Source: Pseudomonadota bacterium
GTDB taxonomy: Bacteria > Pseudomonadota > Alphaproteobacteria > Sphingomonadales > Sphingomonadaceae
DNA: 62,388 bases
Direction of reading: 5' to 3'
Assembly: GCA_023417515.1 (NCBI GenBank)
Contig: JAEZFL010000127.1
Span: 1 to 62,388 of the forward strand
Shown piece after piece: positions 1-8,129 of the stretch. Each line of letters starts with the position of its first letter. Position 1 is the stretch's first letter. Below the pieces are notes generated by a model. It had not been told where the DNA came from, made no database searches, and worked only from the letters and a program-made list of their open reading frames with translations. A program made the translations under genes and the position numbers.

Positions 1-426
1 GTGCCGGTGCCGGTGCCGTCGGTGACCGGCAGCCGCCCCAATGCCGGGGTCAGCTACGTCCCGCCCGCCGCCGGCCTTCCGTCGCCGCCGCGCGGGCGTC
101 CGGACCGGCCGGCCGAGCAACCGCCGCAGCGCCACGTCGAAGCGACGCCGCCGCGTCCTGTTGCGGCCCCCACCCCTGCCCCGGCAGCGGCAAGCGGCCG
201 CTGGCGCGTGCAGCTCGGCGCGTTCAGCAGTGCGGCCAACGCCCGGCGCCAATGGGACATTGTGAGGCGGCGCGTCGGCGCAGTCGGCGGGCTCGAACCA
301 GCCTATGTACCGGCTGGCGCCCTCACGCGACTGCGCGCGGGGCCGCTGGCCAGCCGCGCCGCGGCCGACCGCATCTGCGCCGCCGTGCGCGCCGCGGGCG
401 AGGATTGCATGCCCGTCGCGCCATGA
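1..426 (+). CDS. SPOR-domain protein, C-terminal part (5' end outside window)
   Basis: The reading frame is open from base 1 and ends in TGA at 424-426. The GTG at base 1 is probably internal. The first 65 or so residues are a Pro/Ala-rich linker. From about residue 66 a SPOR-type domain begins (GRWRVQLGAFSS, then a region rich in Ala and Arg with a conserved-looking RAGPLASRAAAD). SPOR domains bind glycan strands stripped of peptides at the division septum, so the protein probably acts in the periplasm at the cell-wall division site. The upstream part is missing, so it could belong to an RlpA-like, DacC-like or FtsN-like protein; I cannot say which. Confidence 0.7.
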   Translation: MPVPVPSVTGSRPNAGVSYVPPAAGLPSPPRGRPDRPAEQPPQRHVEATPPRPVAAPTPAPAAASGRWRVQLGAFSSAANARRQWDIVRRRVGAVGGLEPAYVPAGALTRLRAGPLASRAAADRICAAVRAAGEDCMPVAP

Positions 427-492
427 TCGCGGCCCGCGCTTAACTCTTTGTTTCGGCTGGCGCGCCTAAGCCTGCGCGCCGGAGGCCGGGAC

Positions 493-810
493 ATGATTCA
501 AGAAGCAAGGCGGACAGGCCCGATGGCGACTCGCTGGCGCCAGCGCCGCATGTGCGTGCTCGTCGCCGGCACCGCCGCTCCGGCCGCGATCCGCGACATC
601 TCCGCCCGCGGCGCCTTCCTCGAGACCAACCGGCGCCTGCCGCTGGGCAGCCGAGTCGAGCTTCATCACCCGGAAGCCGGGATCATCGCGGGCGAAGTCA
701 GCGCCGCCGAGCGCGACGGGATCCGGGTCGCATTCGCCTGCGACTGCAGGTCGGTCGCCTTCGCCCTCGCAGCGATCGCCTCCGACATGAGCCGGCCGGC
801 GCAGGCCTAG
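493..810 (+). CDS. Small PilZ-domain protein
   Basis: A 105-residue protein. I chose ATG 493 because GGAGG lies at 481-485, seven bases upstream; an upstream TTG at 448 lacks this. It carries the PilZ signature: a basic RWRQRR stretch near the N-terminus, then DISARGAF, matching the D/NxSxxG motif that closes over cyclic di-GMP. PilZ proteins are cytosolic c-di-GMP receptors that pass the signal to motility, polysaccharide or division machinery. It stands alone, with no partner gene beside it. Its stop codon overlaps the stop of the convergent serB by four bases (807-810). Confidence 0.75.
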   Translation: MIQEARRTGPMATRWRQRRMCVLVAGTAAPAAIRDISARGAFLETNRRLPLGSRVELHHPEAGIIAGEVSAAERDGIRVAFACDCRSVAFALAAIASDMSRPAQA

Positions 811-1670
811 GCCGTCACCCACTGCGAGCGCGGGATGCCCTGCGCGTAGAGCAAGGCGGTCAGATCGTTATGCGCGATTCGCGCATCCGCCGCCGCGGCC
901 GCCACGGGCTTGGCATGATAGGCGATTCCGAGGCCCGCCGCCTCGATCATGGGGATGTCGTTGGCGCCGTCGCCGACCGCCATCGTCTCGGCGCGGCCGA
1001 GGCCGAGTCCGGCCATCGCCTCGGTCAGCGCATCATGCTTGGCCGCCGCACCGACGATCGGGCGCCGCACCTTGCCGGTGAGCCGTCCGTCCTCGATCAG
1101 AAGCTCGTTGGCGAGCGCCCGATTGAAGCCGATCGCCTCGGCCACCGGATCGGCGAATCGGGTGAAGCCGCCCGACACCAGCAGGCAGGTCGCCCCGCGC
1201 GCCCGCATGGTTCGAACCAGGGTCGTCGCGCCCGGCGTGAGCGTCACGCGCTCCTCGCGGCAGCGGTCGATGACCTCGGCGTCCAGCCCCGCGAGCAGGG
1301 CCACGCGCGCATCGAGCGCCGCCTCGAAGTCGAGCTCGCCGCGCATCGCCCGTTCGGTGATCTCCGCGACTTCCGCCTTGAGGCCGGCATAGTCGGCGAG
1401 CTCGTCGATGCACTCGACCGTGATCATCGTCGAATCCATGTCGGCGACGAGCAACCGCTTGCGCCGATTCGCCTCCGGCTGGACGATCAGGTCGACGCCG
1501 GGGAGCGCGTCGCGCAGCAGCGCCTCCACTCCGGCCGGTGAGGAAAGGCTGAAGTCGAAGGCGCTTCCCGGCTCGATCCAGGCGCCGACTGCGCCAGTCA
1601 GCAAATCCGCCGCCGCGGAAATGTCGCTCTCGCTCAGCCGATCGGCTGCTATCAGCGTCGCGATGAACAA
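807..1670 (-). CDS. serB: Phosphoserine phosphatase SerB
   Basis: HAD-superfamily phosphatase for the last step of serine synthesis (phosphoserine to serine). The protein has the HAD motif I ADMDSTMITVECIDELAD with the nucleophile and general-acid aspartates, LLVSGGFTRF (motif II), and the AVGDGANDIPMIEAAGLGIAYHAKP block (motifs III/IV). The N-terminal 70 or so residues form the usual small domain of alphaproteobacterial SerB. The best start is TTG at 1670, with GGAG nine bases upstream; extending further gives a low-complexity N-terminus unlike the family. With this start the gene overlaps the divergent miaA start by eight bases. Length is 287 residues, normal for the family. Confidence 0.92.
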   Translation of the reverse strand: MFIATLIAADRLSESDISAAADLLTGAVGAWIEPGSAFDFSLSSPAGVEALLRDALPGVDLIVQPEANRRKRLLVADMDSTMITVECIDELADYAGLKAEVAEITERAMRGELDFEAALDARVALLAGLDAEVIDRCREERVTLTPGATTLVRTMRARGATCLLVSGGFTRFADPVAEAIGFNRALANELLIEDGRLTGKVRRPIVGAAAKHDALTEAMAGLGLGRAETMAVGDGANDIPMIEAAGLGIAYHAKPVAAAAADARIAHNDLTALLYAQGIPRSQWVTA

Positions 1671-2592
1671 GCCTGACCACTCCCTGCCGCCGCTGGCGCT
1701 TATCGCGGGGCCGACGGCGAGCGGCAAGTCGGCGCTCGCTCTGGCACTCGCCGAGCGCACCCGGGGCGTGGTGATCAACGCCGACAGCGCCCAGGTCTAT
1801 CGCGACCTCGCCATCGTCAGCGCCCGGCCGACCGCTGAGGACGAGGCGCGCGCGCCGCACCGTCTCTACGGCTATCGCGACGGCGCAGAGGCCTGTTCGG
1901 CCGCCGATTGGGCGGAGGACGCCAAGCGCGAGATCGCCGCCGCCCATGGCGACGGGCGCCTGCCGATCCTCGCCGGCGGCACCGGCCTCTACATCCGCAC
2001 GCTGCTCGACGGCATTGCGCCGGTGCCGGAGATCGACGCCGAGGTGCGGGCGGACGTGCGGGCGATGGCGACCGCCGACGCCTATGCGGCGCTCCAGAGC
2101 GAAGATCCCGCAGCGGCAGCGCGACTGCGCGCCAGCGACACGACGCGCATTGCTCGAGCGCTCGAAGTGGTGCGCGCCACCGGGCGCCCGCTGGCGAGCT
2201 GGCAGGAGGAGCGTACCGGCGGCATCGCCGGCATGGTGGACCTCCGTCCGCTCCTTCTTCTCGGCCCGCGCGACTGGCTCTATGCGCGCTGCGACGCCCG
2301 TTTCGAGACGATGATGGGAGCGCCGGGACTGGCCGAGGTTGAGGCGCTGCTGAAGCGCGGTCTCTCCCCCGCCCTCCCCGTCATGCGCGCGATCGGGGTG
2401 AGCGAGATCGCCGCCTATCTGCGCGGGCAGGCGACCCGCGAAGACAGCCTCGCCGCCGGCCGCCAGGCGACTCGCAACTATGTCAAACGCCAATACACCT
2501 GGTTCCGGCGCCAGCCGCCGGCGGAGTGGCCGCGATGGACCGACAAGGTAGAGGACCCGACCGTCATCCTCCCGCTGCTCCGCTCAGGCTGA
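1663..2592 (+). CDS. miaA: tRNA dimethylallyltransferase MiaA
   Basis: Adds the dimethylallyl group to A37 of tRNAs reading codons that begin with U. A P-loop (AGPTASGKSALA) lies near residues 13-24, followed by the NADSAQVYRDL segment that holds the catalytic Asp. The segment ILAGGTGLYIRTLLDG and the C-terminal RQATRNYVKRQYTWFR are typical of the family. The start ATG 1663 gives 309 residues. Transcribed away from serB, whose start codon lies within the first codons of miaA. The last codons and the stop are formed by the left arm of a palindromic repeat (2581-2671). Confidence 0.93.
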   Translation: MNKPDHSLPPLALIAGPTASGKSALALALAERTRGVVINADSAQVYRDLAIVSARPTAEDEARAPHRLYGYRDGAEACSAADWAEDAKREIAAAHGDGRLPILAGGTGLYIRTLLDGIAPVPEIDAEVRADVRAMATADAYAALQSEDPAAAARLRASDTTRIARALEVVRATGRPLASWQEERTGGIAGMVDLRPLLLLGPRDWLYARCDARFETMMGAPGLAEVEALLKRGLSPALPVMRAIGVSEIAAYLRGQATREDSLAAGRQATRNYVKRQYTWFRRQPPAEWPRWTDKVEDPTVILPLLRSG

Positions 2593-2671
2593 GCTTGTCG
2601 AAGCCCTGTCTTTCCTCTCGCCGCTGCGCCAAGGGGAGAACGCCCTTCGACAAGCTCGGGGCGAGCGGGTG
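2581..2671. repeat. Palindromic repeat, GAGCTTGTCGAAG family, copy 1
   Basis: The arms CAGGCTGAGCTTGTCGAAGC (left) and CTTCGACAAGCTCGGGGCGA (right) are inverted copies separated by about 35 bases. The same left arm recurs at about 48691. The left arm supplies the last codons and stop of miaA, and the right end lies next to the ribosome binding site of the following gene. It looks like a REP/BIME-type dispersed element, probably an mRNA 3'-end hairpin. Confidence 0.75.
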
Positions 2672-2681
2672 AGGAGTTCAA

Positions 2682-3662
2682 GTGAAGGTCTACCGAGACG
2701 ATGATATCGATCTGGCGCTGATCCGCGGCCGCCGCGTGGCGATCGTCGGCTATGGCAATCAGGGCCGCGCGCAGGCGCTCAACCTGCGCGACAGTGGGGT
2801 TCGCGAGCTGCGCATCGCCCTGCCCGCCGGATCACGCAGCCGCGAGCGAGTCGCTTCGGACGGTTTCGAGACGGCCGACGTCGCCGCGGCCGCCGCCTGG
2901 GCCGACGTCATGATGATGCTGGCGCCGGACGAAAGCCAGGCCGACATCTATCGCGACTCCATCGCGCCGCACCTGGGCCACGGGGCCGCGCTCGGCTTCT
3001 CGCACGGCCTTTCCATCCGCTTCGGGCTGATCGAGCCGCGCCACGATCTCGACATCTTCCTGGTCGCGCCCAAGGGGCCGGGCACGGCGCTTCGCCAGCT
3101 CTACAGCGAGGGCCGCGGCATAGTGTCGCTATTTGCGGTCCACCAGGATTCGACTGGCAAGGCCGAGGCCATCGCCCTGTCCTATGCCGGGGCGATCGGA
3201 AGCGGGCGCGCGGGGATCCTCGCGAGCAGCTTCGCCGAGGAATGCGAGGCCGACCTGTTCAACGAGCAGGCCGTGCTGTGGGGGGCGATCCCCGAGCTGA
3301 TCCAGGCCGGTTTCGACACGCTGGTCGAGGCGGGCTTCTCGCCGGAGGTCGCCTATTTCGAATGCCTCACCGAGGTGAAGCTGCTCGCCGACCTCATCTA
3401 CGAGCGCGGAATCGCGGGAATGCGCGAGGCGATCTCGACCACCGCCCGATTCGGCGCGATGGAAGGCGGCCCGCGCATCGTCACCGCCGAGACCCGCGCC
3501 GAGATGCGCCGGATCCTCGCCGAGGTCCGCGAGGGCAAGTTCACGCGCAAGTTCGTCGCCGAAGCGGCCGACGGCCATTCGCGAATGGCGGCGTGGACGG
3601 AGGCCGCCACCGCTCATCCGATCGAGCGAGCGCGCGCCGAGGTCAAGAAGCTCGGCGCCTAG
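2682..3662 (+). CDS. ilvC: Ketol-acid reductoisomerase (class I), divergent
   Basis: Converts acetolactate or acetohydroxybutyrate to the dihydroxy acid with NADPH and Mg2+ (valine/isoleucine synthesis). GTG start at 2682 with GAGGAG at 2671-2676. Residues 19-34 contain the Rossmann loop GYGNQGRAQALNL. Active-site residues expected for class I enzymes are present: His108, Lys131 in APKGPG, Asp191 and Glu195 in DLFNEQ, Glu227 and Glu231 in YFECLTE. Several normally invariant neighbours differ: GNQGRAQA instead of GSQGHAHA, SHGLSIRFG instead of AHGFNIHFG, AVLWGAIPE instead of AVLCGGLTE. It is therefore probably active but not a typical housekeeping IlvC. No ilvB or ilvN gene accompanies it here. 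Confidence 0.85.
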   Translation: MKVYRDDDIDLALIRGRRVAIVGYGNQGRAQALNLRDSGVRELRIALPAGSRSRERVASDGFETADVAAAAAWADVMMMLAPDESQADIYRDSIAPHLGHGAALGFSHGLSIRFGLIEPRHDLDIFLVAPKGPGTALRQLYSEGRGIVSLFAVHQDSTGKAEAIALSYAGAIGSGRAGILASSFAEECEADLFNEQAVLWGAIPELIQAGFDTLVEAGFSPEVAYFECLTEVKLLADLIYERGIAGMREAISTTARFGAMEGGPRIVTAETRAEMRRILAEVREGKFTRKFVAEAADGHSRMAAWTEAATAHPIERARAEVKKLGA

Positions 3663-3665
3663 GGC

Positions 3666-5492
3666 CTATTTCCGGCCGAACAGCTTCTCGACATCGGTGA
3701 GCGCGAGCTTCACCCAGGTCGGGCGGCCGTGGTTGCACTGGCCGCTGTGAGGGGTGACCTCCATCTCGCGCAGAAGCGCGTTCATCTCGGCGACCGACAG
3801 CAGGCGGCCGGCGCGGACCGAGCCGTGGCAGGCCATGGTCGCGGCGACGAGGTCGAGCCGCTCCTTGAGGCTCAAGGCGGTGTCGAAGGCGGCGAGCTCG
3901 TCGGCGAGGTCGGTGACGAGGCCGCGGGCCGAGCCGGTGCCAAGCATGGCGGGCATTGCGCGGACGAGGATCGCGCGCGGGCCGAACCGCTCGAGCTCGA
4001 GGCCGAACTCGGCGAGCTCGGCGAAGCGCTCCTCGAGGCGGTCGCAGGCGGGCTCGTCCAATTCGACTACTTCGGGAAGGAGCAGCGCCTGGCGGGCGAC
4101 CCCGCCGTTCGACATGGCACGGCGCATCCGCTCGAGCACCAGCCGCTCGTGGGCGGCATGCTGGTCGACCAGCACCAGACCATCCTCGGCCTCGGCGACG
4201 ATATAGGTGGCGGCGACCTGGCCGCGTGCGACGCCAAGCGGGAAATGGGAGTCGGGCGCGGGTGGATGCGCGGGCTCGGCGCGGCCTTGCGGCGCGAACT
4301 GGTGGAGGAAGGGGCTGCGCGGATCTCTTAGCCCCTCCCCTTCAGGGGATGGGTTGGGGTGGGGGAGTCGGCCGCCAAACAGCGCCGCCGGAGGCATCGA
4401 GCCACCGCCGCCGCTCCCCACCCCCAGCCCCTCCCCCGAGGGGGAGGGGTGAAATGAGCCTGGCCGCCACATCGCCATGGCGTCGACATTGGCGGGCTGG
4501 GCGCTTCGGAAGCCGGCCTGGTCGAGGGCGTGGCGAAGGCCGCCGACGATGAGGCCGCGGATATGGGCCGGGTCGCGGAAGCGGACCTCGGTCTTGGCCG
4601 GGTGGACGTTGACGTCGACCTCTTCGCCGGGAAGGTCGATGAACAGGGCCAGCAACGGGTGGCGGTCGCGCGCGAGCAGGTCGGCATAGGCGCCGCGGAC
4701 CGCGCCGATGAGCAGCCGGTCCTTCACCGGGCGGCCGTTGACGAACAGATATTGGTGGTCCGCGACCCCGCGGTTGAAGGTCGGAACGCCGGCGACCCCG
4801 CCGAGCCGCGCGCTGCCCCGGACATGGTCGATCGGGACGCTGTTCTGCGCGAGCCCTGGATCGGTCAGCGCGGCGACGCGGGCCGGCCGGTCCTCGCCGG
4901 GAGCCACCGAGAAGGTTCGTCGGCCGTCATGGCTCAAGGAGAAGCCGACGTCCGGCCGCGCCATGGCGAGCCGTTTCACCACATCCACGCAGGCGCCATA
5001 TTCGGATCGGGCGGAGCGCAGGAACTTGCGGCGCGCCGGAACCTTGCCGAACAGATCCTCCACGGTCACCCGAGTGCCGGGCGGAAGCGCCGCCGGCCCC
5101 TCCCCCTCGGCCTGCCCGTGATCCCGCGTCAATCGCCACCCGTCGGCGCCGCGGACCCGGCTTTCGAGGGTCAGGCGGGCGACGCTGGCGATGCTCGGAA
5201 GCGCTTCACCGCGAAAACCCAACGTCGCAACGCTCTCCAGCTCGCCCGTGGGAAGCTTGGAGGTGGCGTGCCGCTCCAATGCCAGGGCCATTTCGGCGGG
5301 CGCCATGCCGCACCCGTCGTCGGCCACCTCGATGCGGTCGATGCCGCCCCCGCGCAGAGAGACATCGACCCGCGAAGCCCCTGCATCCACAGCGTTTTCA
5401 ACGAGTTCCTTGAGCGCGCTCGCGGGCCGCTCGACGACCTCGCCGGCCGCGATTCGGTTGATCAGATCCTCGGGAAGGCGCCGTATTGACAT
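3666..5492 (-). CDS. mutL: DNA mismatch repair protein MutL
   Basis: N-terminal GHKL ATPase motifs are present: ELVENAVDAGAS (N box), DDGCGM, and GFRGEALPSIASVA (ATP lid). The C-terminal dimerisation domain carries the endonuclease motif DQHAAHERLVLE, plus ACHGSVRAGR and QCNHGRPTW, so this is a MutL of the latent-nickase type. Start ATG 5492, preceded by AGAGGGG; a further upstream ATG at 5522 adds ten atypical residues. The gene is 608 codons. The linker between the two domains includes a Gly/Pro/Ser-rich stretch (PSPSGEGLG and PNPSPEGEG) that is the translation of a palindromic genomic repeat at 4331-4451. The gene is divergent from mreB. Confidence 0.95.
   Translation of the reverse strand: MSIRRLPEDLINRIAAGEVVERPASALKELVENAVDAGASRVDVSLRGGGIDRIEVADDGCGMAPAEMALALERHATSKLPTGELESVATLGFRGEALPSIASVARLTLESRVRGADGWRLTRDHGQAEGEGPAALPPGTRVTVEDLFGKVPARRKFLRSARSEYGACVDVVKRLAMARPDVGFSLSHDGRRTFSVAPGEDRPARVAALTDPGLAQNSVPIDHVRGSARLGGVAGVPTFNRGVADHQYLFVNGRPVKDRLLIGAVRGAYADLLARDRHPLLALFIDLPGEEVDVNVHPAKTEVRFRDPAHIRGLIVGGLRHALDQAGFRSAQPANVDAMAMWRPGSFHPSPSGEGLGVGSGGGGSMPPAALFGGRLPHPNPSPEGEGLRDPRSPFLHQFAPQGRAEPAHPPAPDSHFPLGVARGQVAATYIVAEAEDGLVLVDQHAAHERLVLERMRRAMSNGGVARQALLLPEVVELDEPACDRLEERFAELAEFGLELERFGPRAILVRAMPAMLGTGSARGLVTDLADELAAFDTALSLKERLDLVAATMACHGSVRAGRLLSVAEMNALLREMEVTPHSGQCNHGRPTWVKLALTDVEKLFGRK
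4331..4451. repeat. Inverted pair of CCCCTCCC/GGGGTGGGG palindromic repeat, inside mutL
   Basis: The left arm (about 4331-4368) reads GCCCCTCCCC, TTCAGGGGATGGG, TTGGGGTGGGGG. The right arm (about 4411-4451) reads GCTCCCCACCCCCAGCCCCT, CCCCCGAGGGGGAGGGG. They are inverted copies with about 45 bases between them. The arm consensus (CCCCTCCC-loop-GGGAGGGG then CTGGGGGTGGGG) is the same as the ends of the DUF559 cassette at 57.0-57.4 kb. The reading frame of mutL passes through without a stop. Confidence 0.8.
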
Positions 5493-5591
5493 TAACCACC
5501 CCTCTATAGGAAGCCCGCTCAACCCGCGAGCCTTCCTGCACGATTCTATGGACCGGAAGGCTGCGGACCTCCTATAGGGCGAGAGCAGGTG

Positions 5592-5608
5592 GGCCGGACT
5601 GTCCGGCC
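5592..5608. promoter_or_regulatory. Perfect 8-bp inverted repeat in mreB leader
   Basis: GGCCGGAC-T-GTCCGGCC lies about 30 bases upstream of the mreB start in the mutL/mreB divergent region (5493-5638). It could be an operator or an mRNA hairpin in the mreB leader. The same region also holds two similar TATAGG boxes near 5505 and 5573. I see no clear -35 element for either gene. Function is unknown. Confidence 0.35.
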
Positions 5609-5638
5609 TGTCCGAAACAGGGCGAGTAACCGGGCAAG

Positions 5639-6682
<1,044 letters not shown>

Positions 6683-6703
6683 GATCGGAGCTAGCCTTAG
6701 CTG

Positions 6704-7600
6704 ATGGCGCCTCCCCGCAACCGGCGCCCGGGATCATCCCGCCGGGCCCAATATGGCCTGTTCTTCGGCTATGTGGTGGCGGTCGGCGGCGTGCTGTTCG
6801 CGCTGCTGCTGCTGCTCGTGTCGATCGTCGACCCGCGCGGCTTCGCTGCGATCAAGGGCGCGGCAATGGACGTGACGACGCCGATCAGCTCGGCGGGCCG
6901 CTCGGTGCTCCGCGGAATCACCGATTTCGGCAACGGCATCGGCGACTATTTTCGCGCCGGCAGCCAGAATGCCGAGCTTCGCGAGCGGCTTCACGCGGCG
7001 GAAGCGCAGGGGGTCCAGGCCGAGGCGCAACGGCTCGACAACCAGCGCCTGCGCCAGATGCTGCAATTGCGCGAGGCGACCACCGACGAGATCGCCATCG
7101 GCCGAATCGTCAGCTCGTCCTTCGATTCCCCGCGCCGCTTCGCGGTCCTCTCGGTCGGCGGCAGCTCGGGCGTCCGAGTCGGCCAGCCGGTGCGCGCGCC
7201 GGAGGGACTGATCGGGCGCATCCTGCTCGCCGGCCGTCATTCGGCGCAGGTCCTTCTGATCGTCGATCCGAGCAGCACCGTGCCGGTCCGCCTGGTCCGC
7301 GACGGCACCCCCGCGATGGCGGTCGGGCGCGGCGACGGCACGCTTGAGCTGCGGACGCTGGAGGTGGGCGTCAATCCGTTCCGCCGCGGCGACATGCTGG
7401 CAACCTCGGGCGTGGGGGGCATCTATCCGCCGGGAATCCCGGTCGCGCAGGTGATCGGCGTCCAGGGCGAGGTGACGATCGCGCGGCCGCTCGCCGCGCC
7501 GTCGCGGGTCGATTACGCGCTCGTCCAGCCGCTCTACGAGCCCGCCGTGGTGCCTCGAAGCGAAGGCGGCGAGGCCGCGCCGGCGGCGCAGGCGCAATGA
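6704..7600 (+). CDS. mreC: Rod-shape-determining protein MreC
   Basis: Bitopic inner-membrane protein linking MreB to PBP2 and RodA. One TM helix lies at residues 22-45 (YVVAVGGVLFALLLLLVSIV), then a coiled coil (about 85-120, NAELRERLHAAEAQ onwards), then the periplasmic beta domains with GGSSGVRVGQPVRAPEGLIGRI and DMLATSGVGGIYPPGIPVAQV, both typical of MreC. 298 residues. It begins 21 bases after mreB and is followed 13 bases later by mreD. Confidence 0.95.
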   Translation: MAPPRNRRPGSSRRAQYGLFFGYVVAVGGVLFALLLLLVSIVDPRGFAAIKGAAMDVTTPISSAGRSVLRGITDFGNGIGDYFRAGSQNAELRERLHAAEAQGVQAEAQRLDNQRLRQMLQLREATTDEIAIGRIVSSSFDSPRRFAVLSVGGSSGVRVGQPVRAPEGLIGRILLAGRHSAQVLLIVDPSSTVPVRLVRDGTPAMAVGRGDGTLELRTLEVGVNPFRRGDMLATSGVGGIYPPGIPVAQVIGVQGEVTIARPLAAPSRVDYALVQPLYEPAVVPRSEGGEAAPAAQAQ

Positions 7601-7613
7601 CCGGAAAGCAAGG

Positions 7614-8129
7614 ATGAGCCGGATCGCGGGATCGCAGCGCGCCGTCGCCTATCGCGACTATCGCCGCCGCTTCGTGCCGGTGGTGACGACGGTGATCGCC
7701 TGCCTGCTCGGACTGTTCCCGCTGGTCGTCACCACGCCGCTGGTTCCCGATTTCGGCTTCCTGGTGCTGATCACCTGGCGGCTGCTGAGGCCCGAGATCT
7801 GGATGCCGGCCACGGCCTTGTGGCTCGGGCTGTTCGACGACCTCATCTCGGCCCATCCGCTGGGCCAGTCGATGGCGCTGTGGACTCTCACCTTCCTTCT
7901 GTTCGACCTGATCGAGAGCCGGGTCGACTATAAGGATTTCTGGTTCGACTGGCTGTTCGCGGGCTGCGCGATCATTCTTCATACAGCCGGCGCGTGGTAC
8001 ATCGCGCTCTTGATGCAGAGCCCGACGCCCTTTTCCCTGATGCTGCCGCAGATCGGCCTCTCGATCCTCGCTTACCCGGTGGCCGCCCGAATCGTGCTCG
8101 GCCTCGACAGGTGGCGGCTGGCGCGATGA
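7614..8129 (+). CDS. mreD: Rod-shape-determining protein MreD
   Basis: Polytopic membrane protein of 171 residues with about five hydrophobic segments (for example VVTTVIACLLGLFPLVV and WLFAGCAIILHTAGAWYIAL). The FDDLISAHPLGQSMALWTLTF region matches the family's conserved loop. It works with MreC and PBP2 in the elongasome. Its stop codon overlaps the mrdA start in an ATGA tetramer, implying translational coupling. Confidence 0.92.
   Translation: MSRIAGSQRAVAYRDYRRRFVPVVTTVIACLLGLFPLVVTTPLVPDFGFLVLITWRLLRPEIWMPATALWLGLFDDLISAHPLGQSMALWTLTFLLFDLIESRVDYKDFWFDWLFAGCAIILHTAGAWYIALLMQSPTPFSLMLPQIGLSILAYPVAARIVLGLDRWRLAR

Noticed and set aside
1..3. GTG at base 1 as the true start of the first gene
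   Set aside because: The frame is open to the window edge and opens with a repeated Pro/Val linker, so the gene most likely starts upstream.
4331..4451. Frameshift or assembly error in mutL
   Set aside because: The frame is open through the repeat and both flanking domains stay in phase, so it reads as a tolerated insertion.
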